The notes beneath the pieces are model-generated. The model was given only the letters and a program-made list of their open reading frames with translations, was not told where the DNA came from and did no database searches. From Methylomonas paludis (GTDB taxonomy: Bacteria > Pseudomonadota > Gammaproteobacteria > Methylococcales > Methylomonadaceae), in contig NZ_CP073754.1 of assembly GCF_018734325.1 (NCBI RefSeq), positions 2,170,001 through 2,234,000 on the forward strand: DNA of 64,000 nt, read 5' to 3'. Made by a program: the position numbers and the translations under genes. This document shows positions 1 to 7,619 of this stretch, piece by piece (the first letter of the stretch is position 1; every line of letters starts with the position of its first letter).

Positions 1-267
1 TTTGGCGGTCAATTCGACCATGTAGCGCCCCCTAAAGCCGACCTGATAGGCCCTGGCACCCGCGTTCCCGGCATTATCATTTCTCCGTATGCCAAAAAAG
101 GTTACGTCGATCACAGCCTGTATGACACTGCGTCAATTCTGCGCTTTATCACTCACCGTTATTCTTTGACACCACTGAACGGTCTGAATGTACGTGATAA
201 CGCGCTGATCGCCAATGGCAACAAGCGTGTGGGTTACTTTGGCAGTGCGATTAATTTTTATCAATAA
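1..267 (+). CDS. C-terminal end of a phosphoesterase (AcpA/phospholipase C-like), 5' end outside window
   Basis: The reading frame is open from base 1 to a TAA at 265-267, giving 88 residues that begin [11 protein letters not shown]. The GGxFDHVxPP stretch followed by [22 protein letters not shown] and a DTASILRFI motif is typical of the C-terminal part of the bacterial phosphoesterase family that includes acid phosphatase AcpA and phospholipase C. These are secreted alkaline-phosphatase-fold hydrolases. The catalytic N-terminal part is outside the window, so substrate cannot be judged. The gene ends 73 bp before the PEP-CTERM gene on the same strand. Confidence 0.7.
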   Translation, partial: FGGQFDHVAPPKADLIGPGTRVPGIIISPYAKKGYVDHSLYDTASILRFITHRYSLTPLNGLNVRDNALIANGNKRVGYFGSAINFYQ

Positions 268-340
268 GCTGTGCTGAGTTAACCGGGTAGCCGGGCCATC
301 CCGGCTGCCACCAGTATTTAATTTAACCTTGAGGAATTTT

Positions 341-958
341 ATGCGTACATCATTGACCTTGGGCCTGCTGAGTGCCGCCCTGATGCTGAGCAATACCGTA
401 GCCCAAGCTGACACAGTGTTCAGCACGGCTAATTACAACGCCGCTGAACCCGGCGATTTTTCCATTGATAGTGCTAATTTCTTAGCCACCAGTTTTACTC
501 TGACTCAGGCTGAACAAATCACCGCTATTGATGGGCATTTTAGTCAGTATGGCGATGGCAACACTATCTTTGCCGCCATTTCTTCTGCCGCCAATTTGGC
601 AAACTGGTCAAGCAGTGTTGTGGGCCAAACCAGTTTTGCACCTAATACCGATGGCACAGACAGCTCTGCAGCGTTGTCACTGACATTGGATCCAGGTACT
701 TACTATCTGGTGTTGGGTTCAGGCTTATCCGGCACTACCGGCGCCACTGGTCTGGCTACCGGCCAGGATGTTATCGGCAGTCCGCAATTTTATCAATCAT
801 TTGATGGCGGAGCCAGCTGGGGCAATTTGGGGCAGAATGATTTGCGCTTAGCGCTGGAAGGCACTGCGGTAAGTTCTGTACCAGTACCGGGCACTTTACC
901 ATTACTGGTTTCAGGACTGGGCGTTCTGGCTGCCGGAATGCGTAAACGCAAAGCTTGA
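341..958 (+). CDS. PEP-CTERM sorting domain protein
   Basis: A 205-residue secreted protein. It has an N-terminal signal peptide (MRTSLTLGLLSAALMLS, Ala-rich cleavage near AQA-DT) and a C-terminal VPVPGTLPLL motif followed by a hydrophobic segment and the basic tail MRKRKA. That tripartite tail is the PEP-CTERM signal handled by the exosortase system in Gram-negative bacteria. The middle is Ser/Thr/Ala-rich and resembles no enzyme I recognise; it may be a surface or matrix protein. I chose ATG at 341 over the in-frame TTG at 329 because a GAGG ribosome site lies just upstream of the ATG and the signal peptide then begins with M-R-T. The sequence implies exosortase elsewhere in the genome. Confidence 0.8.
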   Translation: MRTSLTLGLLSAALMLSNTVAQADTVFSTANYNAAEPGDFSIDSANFLATSFTLTQAEQITAIDGHFSQYGDGNTIFAAISSAANLANWSSSVVGQTSFAPNTDGTDSSAALSLTLDPGTYYLVLGSGLSGTTGATGLATGQDVIGSPQFYQSFDGGASWGNLGQNDLRLALEGTAVSSVPVPGTLPLLVSGLGVLAAGMRKRKA

Positions 959-1030
959 TAGTTGTTTTTTGATAATTATTCAGCGTAAATTCCGGATGAT
1001 TCTTTTTAAACAAGTAGTTAGCTTCGAATG

Positions 1031-1059
1031 ATGCGCCGCACTACGGTTAGCACATCCTA
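1031..1059 (+). repeat. Dispersed 29-bp intergenic repeat, copy A
   Basis: This 29-bp stretch starting ATGCGCCGCAC and ending AGCACATCCTA matches 4822-4850 at 25 of 29 positions. Both copies lie between genes, which suggests a small genome-wide intergenic repeat family (REP-like). Only two copies are visible here. Confidence 0.5.
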
Positions 1060-1115
1060 CAACTGCCTGTTTTTTAAAGTGATATTTGGACGCTGAATAG
1101 TTAGGTTTTTTGGAT

Positions 1116-1143
1116 AAAAATCCCGCTACGGCGGGATTTTTTT
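1116..1143. terminator. Bidirectional rho-independent terminator
   Basis: A perfect 6-bp stem TCCCGC/GCGGGA with loop TACG is preceded by five A and followed by seven T. It can therefore terminate both the rightward PEP-CTERM gene and the leftward gene ending at 1160. Confidence 0.85.
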
Positions 1144-1159
1144 AACGATTAAAAGCCGA

Positions 1160-1447
1160 TTATTTGATTGCCAACCATTCCTGTAAGGCATCGACTATTT
1201 CTTGCGCCTGTTTTTCGCTGGAGATATTAAATTTGGATTTCTGCTGATATTCGCCATTGCGTTTCTGATAACGGCGTATGGTAAAACGGTCAGCACTATA
1301 TTGTTCCTTGCTGGGTTCCCAGTCCTGATACCGGTAAATAACCGTGGCCCAGGCACCTTTACTGAGGACTTTTTTATCCAGTTCTTTGATAGTTTCAATT
1401 CCGCCGTCTTCATAACGTACGGTTAATTCTTCAACGGTTTCGGCCAT
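1160..1447 (-). CDS. Conserved small hypothetical protein
   Basis: A 95-residue soluble, charged protein without signal peptide or membrane segment. ATG at 1447 is preferred over an upstream TTG (1462) because a GAGG ribosome site sits about 6 nt before it. The order YEDGGIETIKELDKKVLSKGAWATVIYRYQ followed by FTIRRYQKRNGEY suggests a compact beta-rich fold. I do not recognise a function. It ends next to the shared terminator at 1116-1143. Confidence 0.6.
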   Translation of the reverse strand: MAETVEELTVRYEDGGIETIKELDKKVLSKGAWATVIYRYQDWEPSKEQYSADRFTIRRYQKRNGEYQQKSKFNISSEKQAQEIVDALQEWLAIK

Positions 1448-1512
1448 TGTTGCCTCGGGCAAAGTTTAAACGATGGGCAGTCTATCATAATAAGCAGCGG
1501 GAACCATGGGGT

Positions 1513-2457
1513 TTATGGACTGATAAACTCACCAAATGCCCGGCTACCCTCTCCCGTTTTGATGGTCTGTATCACCTGTCTGGTTTTGGCATCAATCACT
1601 GAGACATTATTATCCATCCAGTTGGCAACATAAACCAGTCTGTCATTGGGGTGGGTACTTATACCTTCCGGTTTGTCACCGACAGCAATTTGGCTTAACT
1701 GTTTTTGGCTGGCGGTATCAATGACTGAAACAGTACTATCATCCTGGTTGGTAACAAACAGCAGATTGTCTGCTTGAGCCAAACTCAATGCATAAGGCCG
1801 CGCCCCGACTTTAATGCTGGTGATGCGCTTTAAATTAACGGCATCCAGTACGGTGACATCATTACTCTCGACATTGGCGGTATAAAGGTATTTACCCTGG
1901 CTGTCGATGACTATGCCGAAGGGGTGGGCACCCACTTTGGTAGTGTTTCTAAGACTGAGGTTTTTTAAGTCGATTTGCGATATGGAGTCATCCATACGGT
2001 TAGCCACATACAACCAACGGTTGTCAGGGCTGACCGTCAAACCAGAGGGCGATTTACCCACTGTCAGTACCGCTTGTTTGGTAAAGGTTTTGGTATCGAA
2101 TACCGTGACGCTGTTTTCATACCAGTCGGCAACAAAAACTTGGCTGCCTATCCTATCAGTGGCTATGCCCAGTGAGGCGCCTCCCACTTTGACGGTATTC
2201 AACACCGTCAGCTTGCGGCTGTCCAGTACCGCAAAACCACCGGCTTCCGGCGTGCTGATGTAAACTTGCTGAGAGGCTTTGTTAATCGCCACACCAGCCG
2301 GTTTGCCGGTGACTTTAATGGTTGTCAGCAAGGCTTGGGTTTCGGTATTAATTACCGCTACGGAATTATCCAGCTGATTGGTAATAAATGCGCGCGGCTC
2401 GGCGCTAGCCCAGCCGCAGCACAAATATAAGCAAATTAAGGCAGCAAAAAATTGCAT
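1513..2457 (-). CDS. YVTN-family beta-propeller protein, secreted
   Basis: About 314 residues: a signal peptide (MQFFAALICLYLCCGWASA) then at least six about 42-residue repeats of the type N-x-V-x-VID-T...I-x-VG-x-x-P-x-G-V...xxVYV-x-N. This is the YVTN/NHL-like seven-bladed propeller pattern seen in surface and periplasmic proteins. No catalytic residues are evident, so a binding or scaffold role is likely. An in-frame TTG at 2499 would add 14 residues, but ATG at 2457 puts the start directly on the hydrophobic signal sequence. It follows the MxaD-like gene on the same strand, separated by 88 bp, so both may be transcribed together. Such propellers often accompany methanol-oxidation genes in methylotrophs, but a role here is inference. 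Confidence 0.75.
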   Translation of the reverse strand: MQFFAALICLYLCCGWASAEPRAFITNQLDNSVAVINTETQALLTTIKVTGKPAGVAINKASQQVYISTPEAGGFAVLDSRKLTVLNTVKVGGASLGIATDRIGSQVFVADWYENSVTVFDTKTFTKQAVLTVGKSPSGLTVSPDNRWLYVANRMDDSISQIDLKNLSLRNTTKVGAHPFGIVIDSQGKYLYTANVESNDVTVLDAVNLKRITSIKVGARPYALSLAQADNLLFVTNQDDSTVSVIDTASQKQLSQIAVGDKPEGISTHPNDRLVYVANWMDNNVSVIDAKTRQVIQTIKTGEGSRAFGEFISP

Positions 2458-2545
2458 AAGACGATCAGAATGTCGATAAGATTGATATTTACCATGCAAG
2501 AACGCGGCTGATACTCTGCCACACCTTAAATGCCGCCGGCTTAAA

Positions 2546-3145
2546 TTAACGTTTCAGATCGATATGAACTTCCGGGGTAGCAGCCAAATCCAGCTTTTTG
2601 GACAGGTTTTTCAGGCCGGCGGTCAAAACTTCGGTAACCGCTTTGTCAGCCGCTTCTTCATTCAATTCTGCCGGTGGATTGTTGTTAACATAGGCACGAT
2701 AATAAGTGGCTACCCATTCAACTTCAGCTTTGCCGCCTTTATCAGTTACCGACAATTCAGCGGCATAGTTACCGACTGGCAGTACCGGAATGGTTTCATC
2801 CTGACCGGCATGTTTAATGGTACCGACTGAGCTCTGGTCAGTAATTTTATATTTATAAGTATATTTGCTTTCGTCATAGGCTTTCAGCTCTTCAACAATG
2901 GTGCCACCGTGCGCCAGAGTCAGGGTACGAATTGAGCCTTTGCTGTTACCGCCATCGCCTTTGACACTTTTAACAGGGGGGAGCCAGGACAAATCATCAT
3001 AATTTTTGATTAAATCCCATACTTTTGCAGCAGGTACGTTTATGGTGATAGTGGCTGTCAATTTGGCTCTAACCGGGCCGTGTGCATTTACCACACCGGT
3101 AAACAGCAATAATGCAGCAGAAACAAATAGCGAGATTTTTTTCAT
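2546..3145 (-). CDS. mxaD: Periplasmic SRPBCC protein, MxaD-like
   Basis: 199 residues with an N-terminal signal peptide ending VVNAHG and one START/SRPBCC (polyketide cyclase-like) domain from about residue 30. The motifs VPAAKVWDLIKNYDDLSWLPPV, IRTLTLAHGGTIVEEL and VEWVATYYRAY match the layout of MxaD. MxaD is a periplasmic protein that in methylotrophs affects electron transfer between methanol dehydrogenase and its cytochrome c. Homologues also occur away from mxa operons, so the symbol is provisional. Start: ATG at 3145, with M-K-K at the head of a normal signal peptide. Confidence 0.6.
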   Translation of the reverse strand: MKKISLFVSAALLLFTGVVNAHGPVRAKLTATITINVPAAKVWDLIKNYDDLSWLPPVKSVKGDGGNSKGSIRTLTLAHGGTIVEELKAYDESKYTYKYKITDQSSVGTIKHAGQDETIPVLPVGNYAAELSVTDKGGKAEVEWVATYYRAYVNNNPPAELNEEAADKAVTEVLTAGLKNLSKKLDLAATPEVHIDLKR

Positions 3146-3305
3146 AAAACTTTCCTATCCTGGTGACATAAATTAAAGTGAGCGATTATAAAATAAAATC
3201 GCTGTATCGGTAGCTGCAAAAGCAGATATCCGGAAATATTCCCGGTTTTTGGCACTTGCCGTTGGCAGCCTCCAGACCAGCAATCAATCCTATAATCCCG
3301 CTCCG

Positions 3306-4745
3306 ATGAACACACCCACTTTTTTCTGGCATGACTACGAAACCTTTGGTACTGATCCGCAACGTGACCGGGTTTGCCAATTTGCCGGCATTCGCACAGA
3401 TGCCGAGTTTAATCCGATAGCTGAGCCTATTATCAGTTATTGCGCCCCCAGCCCGGATTATCTGCCACACCCGGAAGCCTGCCTGATTACCGGCATTACC
3501 CCGCAAGTCGCCCGGCAACATGGGGTTTGTGAAGCCGAATTTACCGGTATTATCCATGAGCAGTTCGCCCAACCGGAAACCTGTGCTTTGGGCTATAACA
3601 GTATCAGATTTGATGATGAAGTAAGCCGAAATCTGTTATACCGAAATTTTTACGACCCTTATGCACGGGAATGGCAGAACAATAATTCACGCTGGGATTT
3701 GATTGATATTGTCCGCGCTGCCAGAGCCTTGAGGCCGGAAGGCATAGTTTGGCCGCTGGATGAAGCCGGGGTAGCCAGTTTTCGGCTGGAGGCGCTCAGC
3801 AAAGCCAATCATATTGCCCATGAGGCGGCGCATGATGCGCTGTCCGATGTGTATGCCACCATTGCCATTGCCAAACTGATCAAACAACGCCAGCCCAAGC
3901 TGTTTAATTATTTGTTTGCCCAGCGCAGTAAAACTGCTGCGCAACAGCTATTGCAAGTGGGCAGCTATACGCCTTTAGTCCATATTTCCGGACGATTTCC
4001 GGCCCGTAAACACTGTCTGGCCATCATACTGCCACTCTGCCGCCATCCAACCAATGCCAATGAAGTCGTGGTATTTGATCTGGCCGCCGATCCCACGGCG
4101 CTACTGGAACTATCGGCGGCAGAAATTCAGCAGCGGGTGTTTACTGCCAGCTCAGACTTGGCGGAAGGTATAGAGCGTATTCCATTAAAAACGGTACATA
4201 TCAACAAATGCCCGGTATTGGCACCATTGAGCGTCATCAGACCGGCAGACGCTGAACGTCTGGAACTGGATATTCCGGTATGTCTGCGCCATGCCGAGCA
4301 ATTGCGAGCAACAACAGACTTGGAAAGTAAACTGGCTGCGGTATTCAAGCGCGAATACGCTGACTCCCCCAGCGATCCGGACTTGATGATCTACAGCGGC
4401 GGTTTTTTCAGCAGCAGAGACAAAAACACGCTTAGCCGTATTCGCAGTCTGTCACCACAGCAACTTAAGACGTTTAACAGCGGCTTTGATGACCCGCGCC
4501 TGGCAGAAATGTTATTCCGTTATCGGGGCAGAAATTTTCCGGAAACCTTAAGCACAGCAGAGTTGGCGGACTGGCAGGGCTTTTGTTTTGAACGTTTGCA
4601 TCAGCCACCCGATACGCGCTACCTGAATTTTGACGAATATTTCAGCAAAATTCAGGCATTACAAGCCGATCCAGCCAATAGCAAGGGGGGGTTGAGTCAA
4701 TTACAGGAGTATGGTGTCGCTTTACAAAAACATTGCGCAGCATAA
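3306..4745 (+). CDS. sbcB: Exodeoxyribonuclease I
   Basis: 479 residues, the usual length for SbcB (ExoI), a 3'-to-5' single-strand DNA exonuclease of recombination and mismatch repair. The DEDDh nuclease domain is visible: Exo I motif FFWHDYETFGTDP (Asp and Glu), Exo II GYNSIRFDDEVSRN, Exo III AHDALSDVYATIAIAKL with the His and Asp. The exonuclease/SH3-like middle and helical C-terminal domains follow (LYFGYRGRNFPET-like region here reads MLFRYRGRNFPETL). I start at ATG 3306 (MNTPTFFWHDYE); the longer in-frame opening at 3249 would add 19 residues with no family match. Single gene, divergent from the MxaD-like gene. Confidence 0.92.
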   Translation: MNTPTFFWHDYETFGTDPQRDRVCQFAGIRTDAEFNPIAEPIISYCAPSPDYLPHPEACLITGITPQVARQHGVCEAEFTGIIHEQFAQPETCALGYNSIRFDDEVSRNLLYRNFYDPYAREWQNNNSRWDLIDIVRAARALRPEGIVWPLDEAGVASFRLEALSKANHIAHEAAHDALSDVYATIAIAKLIKQRQPKLFNYLFAQRSKTAAQQLLQVGSYTPLVHISGRFPARKHCLAIILPLCRHPTNANEVVVFDLAADPTALLELSAAEIQQRVFTASSDLAEGIERIPLKTVHINKCPVLAPLSVIRPADAERLELDIPVCLRHAEQLRATTDLESKLAAVFKREYADSPSDPDLMIYSGGFFSSRDKNTLSRIRSLSPQQLKTFNSGFDDPRLAEMLFRYRGRNFPETLSTAELADWQGFCFERLHQPPDTRYLNFDEYFSKIQALQADPANSKGGLSQLQEYGVALQKHCAA

Positions 4746-4821
4746 GTGGCTAAGCAACTTTGTATTGACGTAAGCATTAAAGAGGATGAGCCGACATCAG
4801 AAGGCGCATCATACGCGACTG

Positions 4822-4850
4822 ATGCGCTGCACTGCGTTCAGCACATCCTA
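4822..4850 (+). repeat. Dispersed 29-bp intergenic repeat, copy B
   Basis: Partner of 1031-1059 with four mismatches in 29 bp. It lies in the gap between convergent sbcB and the membrane-protein gene. Confidence 0.5.
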
Positions 4851-4911
4851 TGCCCTAAAATTAATAAATTACAAAGCAATGGCCTAGCCCTACAGAATTT
4901 ATCCAAACCGG

Positions 4912-5958
4912 TTATTTAGCAAAATAAATATAACGCCGCAAGGGTGAGCCTTTTGCCCAAACAAATGCCTCGGTATAGTAATGCATTAAAGCCAGATAGC
5001 CGATCAGGCCTAAAGTCACTGCTTTATAAATCTGGGTAGCAAACAGGGTTTGGGTAATCAGATTAACCAGATCATCTCCATAAGCCTGCAACAAATAAGT
5101 CAGCACAAACGACAATACCGGCAACACGACAGCCACCGGTACACCCCAGCTTTGCGCCAGCCGGTATAGACCAGTATCCGCACCTTTGGCGTGGCGATTA
5201 ACATCGTGAGTCACATAAAAACTGTAAGCACTAATATCGTGAACCAAACGCGGCATTAATATCGCTAAAAAATAATATTGCTGAGCGTAGACATAAAAAC
5301 TACCCAGTATCAGCAAAGTATTGGCCCATAAAAACCATTTACCGAACCGGCTGGGCACCGTGTGTTGGACTATGGCCGTACTCAACAGCAGTGCCAGGCT
5401 TAAGCCAGCCGCCGTCCACAATACCCATTGAGCCTGTTCCGGGCTCAGGCTGTTTTTCATAAACACCCCCAAATAAATAAATATCCCGGCACTAATACTT
5501 AACCAGAGTTGCAGATAAAAAGCCTTACCCGATAATTGGCAAACCGACTTTGCGATACCATGCTGCTGTTTAAGGACGTGATACACCGTCCAGCAGGCAG
5601 TGATAATGTAAAGCACGGTATAGGGAATAAACAGGCTGCCGATGCCAAAAAACGCGATGATGAACACCGTCATGCCCAGCAACTTGGCTTTATAAGTGTG
5701 TAAATACTCTGGATGAGAAATCAGCAGTAAATTGCTGGCGATGATATGCGGTGTGCCAAATAGTAATTGAAACAGTACAAAATGGCTGGGGCTGCTGGGC
5801 AGCATGTCGCGCAGTTGCGAAGCAAAACCGTATTGGTCTATCAGTTGGATCAATACGCACAGCGGGACGATGGCGTACAGGCTTAACAGAAACCGGAACG
5901 AGACGGCTAATTGATACTGGCTATTTTGCTGAGTTAAGTCTAGGCTTGGTGCGGACAT
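4912..5958 (-). CDS. Multi-pass inner-membrane protein of unknown function
   Basis: 348 residues with about eight to nine hydrophobic segments spread along the length (for example FRFLLSLYAIVPLCVL, AKLLGMTVFIIAFFGIGSLF, GLSLALLLSTAIV, GVPVAVVLPVLSFVL). Histidine-containing conserved-looking patches sit at segment edges: FGTPHIIASN, YHVLKQQHGIAK, PRLVHDISAYSFYVTHDVNRH and LMHYYTEAFVWAKGSP. The His pattern recalls membrane iron enzymes such as Brp/Blh carotenoid dioxygenases, but the resemblance is weak and I do not assign it. It is transcribed alone, divergently from the cinA-like gene. Confidence 0.6.
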   Translation of the reverse strand: MSAPSLDLTQQNSQYQLAVSFRFLLSLYAIVPLCVLIQLIDQYGFASQLRDMLPSSPSHFVLFQLLFGTPHIIASNLLLISHPEYLHTYKAKLLGMTVFIIAFFGIGSLFIPYTVLYIITACWTVYHVLKQQHGIAKSVCQLSGKAFYLQLWLSISAGIFIYLGVFMKNSLSPEQAQWVLWTAAGLSLALLLSTAIVQHTVPSRFGKWFLWANTLLILGSFYVYAQQYYFLAILMPRLVHDISAYSFYVTHDVNRHAKGADTGLYRLAQSWGVPVAVVLPVLSFVLTYLLQAYGDDLVNLITQTLFATQIYKAVTLGLIGYLALMHYYTEAFVWAKGSPLRRYIYFAK

Positions 5959-6082
5959 GACGCTACCTTTGTTATTGTTATGTTTATCATTATCGCGATT
6001 TTGATTTTTTTCGCAATGTCCGGATACATTAATAAAATCGATAAAAATAAGCTAATCGTGACTAAACACGGTGGAGATGGCT

Positions 6083-6619
6083 ATGCCAGAACAGAACACG
6101 CTGTTTGATATGAAACTACTTACTTTGGTGAGGCAATTAAAAGCTCAGTTGATCGATAATTCCCTCACCATCGCCGTGGCCGAAAGCCTGAGCTGCGGGC
6201 ATTTGCAAGCTGCCTTAGGCGCGGTTAGCGGTAGTTCGGCTTATTTTGCCGGCGGGGTCACTGCCTATAACTTTCAGCAAAAAATAGTGTTACTGGATAT
6301 TGAACCGTTCCATGCCGCCACGGTTAATTGCGTTTCCCAGCAGGTTGCCAATGAAATGGCGCTGGGAGCTTGTCGGCTGTTTAATGTCGATCTGGCCATA
6401 GGCACAACCGGTTATGCTGAACCCAGTCCGGATAACCAAGTCGAGACACCTTTTGCTTATTTTGGGATTTGCCATCGGGAAGCGGATAAAATACACATTG
6501 TTGCTGAACAGCATCTGATTGGTAATGGCTTAGACCGCATTGCGATGCAAACTTATGTCGCTTCCGCCGCCTTGCAAGCTTTATTGGTTTATCTGCAACA
6601 ACTAAATAGCAGCGGTTAA
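6083..6619 (+). CDS. CinA-family nicotinamide-nucleotide amidohydrolase (PncC-like)
   Basis: 178 residues covering only the C-terminal amidohydrolase domain of CinA, the form called PncC, which deamidates nicotinamide mononucleotide for pyridine-nucleotide recycling. Visible motifs are VAESLSCGHLQAAL near residue 30, GSSAYFAGGVTAYN near 50, and VSQQVANEMALGA. The usual GIAGP signature is here IGTTGYAEP, so substrate or activity could differ. ATG at 6083 is chosen because GGAG lies 6 nt upstream; GTG 6071 and ATG 6077 are alternatives. Transcribed alone. Confidence 0.75.
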   Translation: MPEQNTLFDMKLLTLVRQLKAQLIDNSLTIAVAESLSCGHLQAALGAVSGSSAYFAGGVTAYNFQQKIVLLDIEPFHAATVNCVSQQVANEMALGACRLFNVDLAIGTTGYAEPSPDNQVETPFAYFGICHREADKIHIVAEQHLIGNGLDRIAMQTYVASAALQALLVYLQQLNSSG

Positions 6620-6750
6620 GGGCGTTGTTGAATGCCGCTGACCTGGTTTGATTAAGGCTGCGCTGCGAATTCCTCGATTCCACTGCGTTGCATCGAGGCT
6701 ACGGGTACCTCCTGCGAGGTTTTGGTGGCTTGCCTGGCGGCGAAGCCACC
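6620..6750 (+). repeat. Intergenic repeat, first copy of a degenerate direct pair
   Basis: Starts GGGCGTTGTTGAAT and runs to GGCGAAGCCACC. The same order of blocks (GATTAAGGCTGC, GCGAATTCCTCGATTCCACT, TGCATCGAGGCTACGGGT, then TTTTGGTGG and GAAGCCACC) recurs at 6813-7000. This non-coding repeat fills the gap between the cinA-like and HIT genes. Confidence 0.7.
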
Positions 6751-6812
6751 CTACGGTGGTCGCTGATTAAGGTTATGTTTGTGTTGATAGTTGATTTGGT
6801 TCATGCGGTTGA

Positions 6813-7000
6813 GGGCGTTGTTGAATTTCGCTGACTTTGCTTTGATTAAGGCTGCACTGCGAATTCCTCGATTCCACTGCGTTGCATCGAGGCTACGGGT
6901 CGCGATGCAGGCTGTGCAGCCTGTTGAGCAGGGTGTTTTGCAACAGTTAAACACCCTGCTCCTGCGAAGTTTTGGTGGTTTGTCTGGCGGTGAAGCCACC
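6813..7000 (+). repeat. Intergenic repeat, second copy carrying an insert with a hairpin
   Basis: Second copy of the 6620-6750 repeat. It is about 55 bp longer because a segment lies between the ACGGGT block and the CTCCTGCGA block. That insert includes the perfect hairpin at 6926-6961. Open frames across it are not gene-like. Confidence 0.7.
6926..6961. other. Perfect 13-bp inverted repeat (hairpin)
   Basis: GAGCAGGGTGTTT and AAACACCCTGCTC are exact reverse complements separated by 10 nt. No T-run follows, so it is not a classic terminator. It lies inside the longer repeat copy and may be a small mobile hairpin. Confidence 0.6.
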
Positions 7001-7074
7001 ACATGGCTTAAGCTTCGACTGTTTTTAAAGAGAAGTATTGATGATACTCCGCAGTTACCTATTTTAATAAAACC

Positions 7075-7485
7075 ATGCAAATATTTGAACTACACCACAG
7101 ACTGGCAGCAGATTGTTTTGAAGTAGCTGATTTAACACTATCCAAACTGTTAATGATGAACGACAGCCGCTATCCCTGGTTTATTCTGGTGCCGCGCCGT
7201 AACGATATCAGAGAAATTTATCAATTGGCCGCAGCTGACCGCCGGCAATTGCTGGATGAATCCTGCCTGCTGGCTGAAGCCTTGCAGCATAGCTATAACC
7301 CGGATAAATTGAATATTGCCGCTATCGGCAATCTGGTGCCGCAATTACATCTGCATCATGTGGTGCGCTACCAATCTGATGCGACCTGGCCGGCTCCGGT
7401 ATGGGGCAAGCTGCCTGCACTAACTTATGCTGTGGAACAGGCTCAAATTGAATTGGAGCGGATACGAAAACAATTACAGCTGTAA
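7075..7485 (+). CDS. HIT-family hydrolase
   Basis: 136 residues, a typical length for a stand-alone histidine-triad protein. These are homodimeric cytoplasmic nucleotide hydrolases or transferases acting on dinucleoside polyphosphates or AMP conjugates. The triad is at about residues 91-96 (QLHLHHVV, pattern H-x-H-x-H). The upstream substrate-binding strands (YPWFILVPRR, NIAAIGNLVPQ) are in the expected order. ATG at 7075 begins MQIFELHHRLAADC, as is common in this family. It stands alone between the intergenic repeats and the convergent formate dehydrogenase gene. Confidence 0.85.
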   Translation: MQIFELHHRLAADCFEVADLTLSKLLMMNDSRYPWFILVPRRNDIREIYQLAAADRRQLLDESCLLAEALQHSYNPDKLNIAAIGNLVPQLHLHHVVRYQSDATWPAPVWGKLPALTYAVEQAQIELERIRKQLQL

Positions 7486-7619
7486 TTGCAAACCTAAATA
7501 GACTTGACCGAAGGACTAAGACCATTTCTGGTTTTATTTATCAGCGTATGTGATTGCCCTTCTGCCAAGTTGGTGAAGAGGATGGACAGCCAGGCCCATC
7601 CTCAATTTCTGCTACTACT

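Noticed and set aside
6791-7126. Open frames across the intergenic repeats
   Set aside because: They follow the repeated non-coding DNA and overlap the HIT gene start; no protein-like features.
7578-7603. Terminator for fdh
   Set aside because: An 8-bp stem is present but no T-run follows on the minus strand; kept only as a hairpin in the fdh entry.
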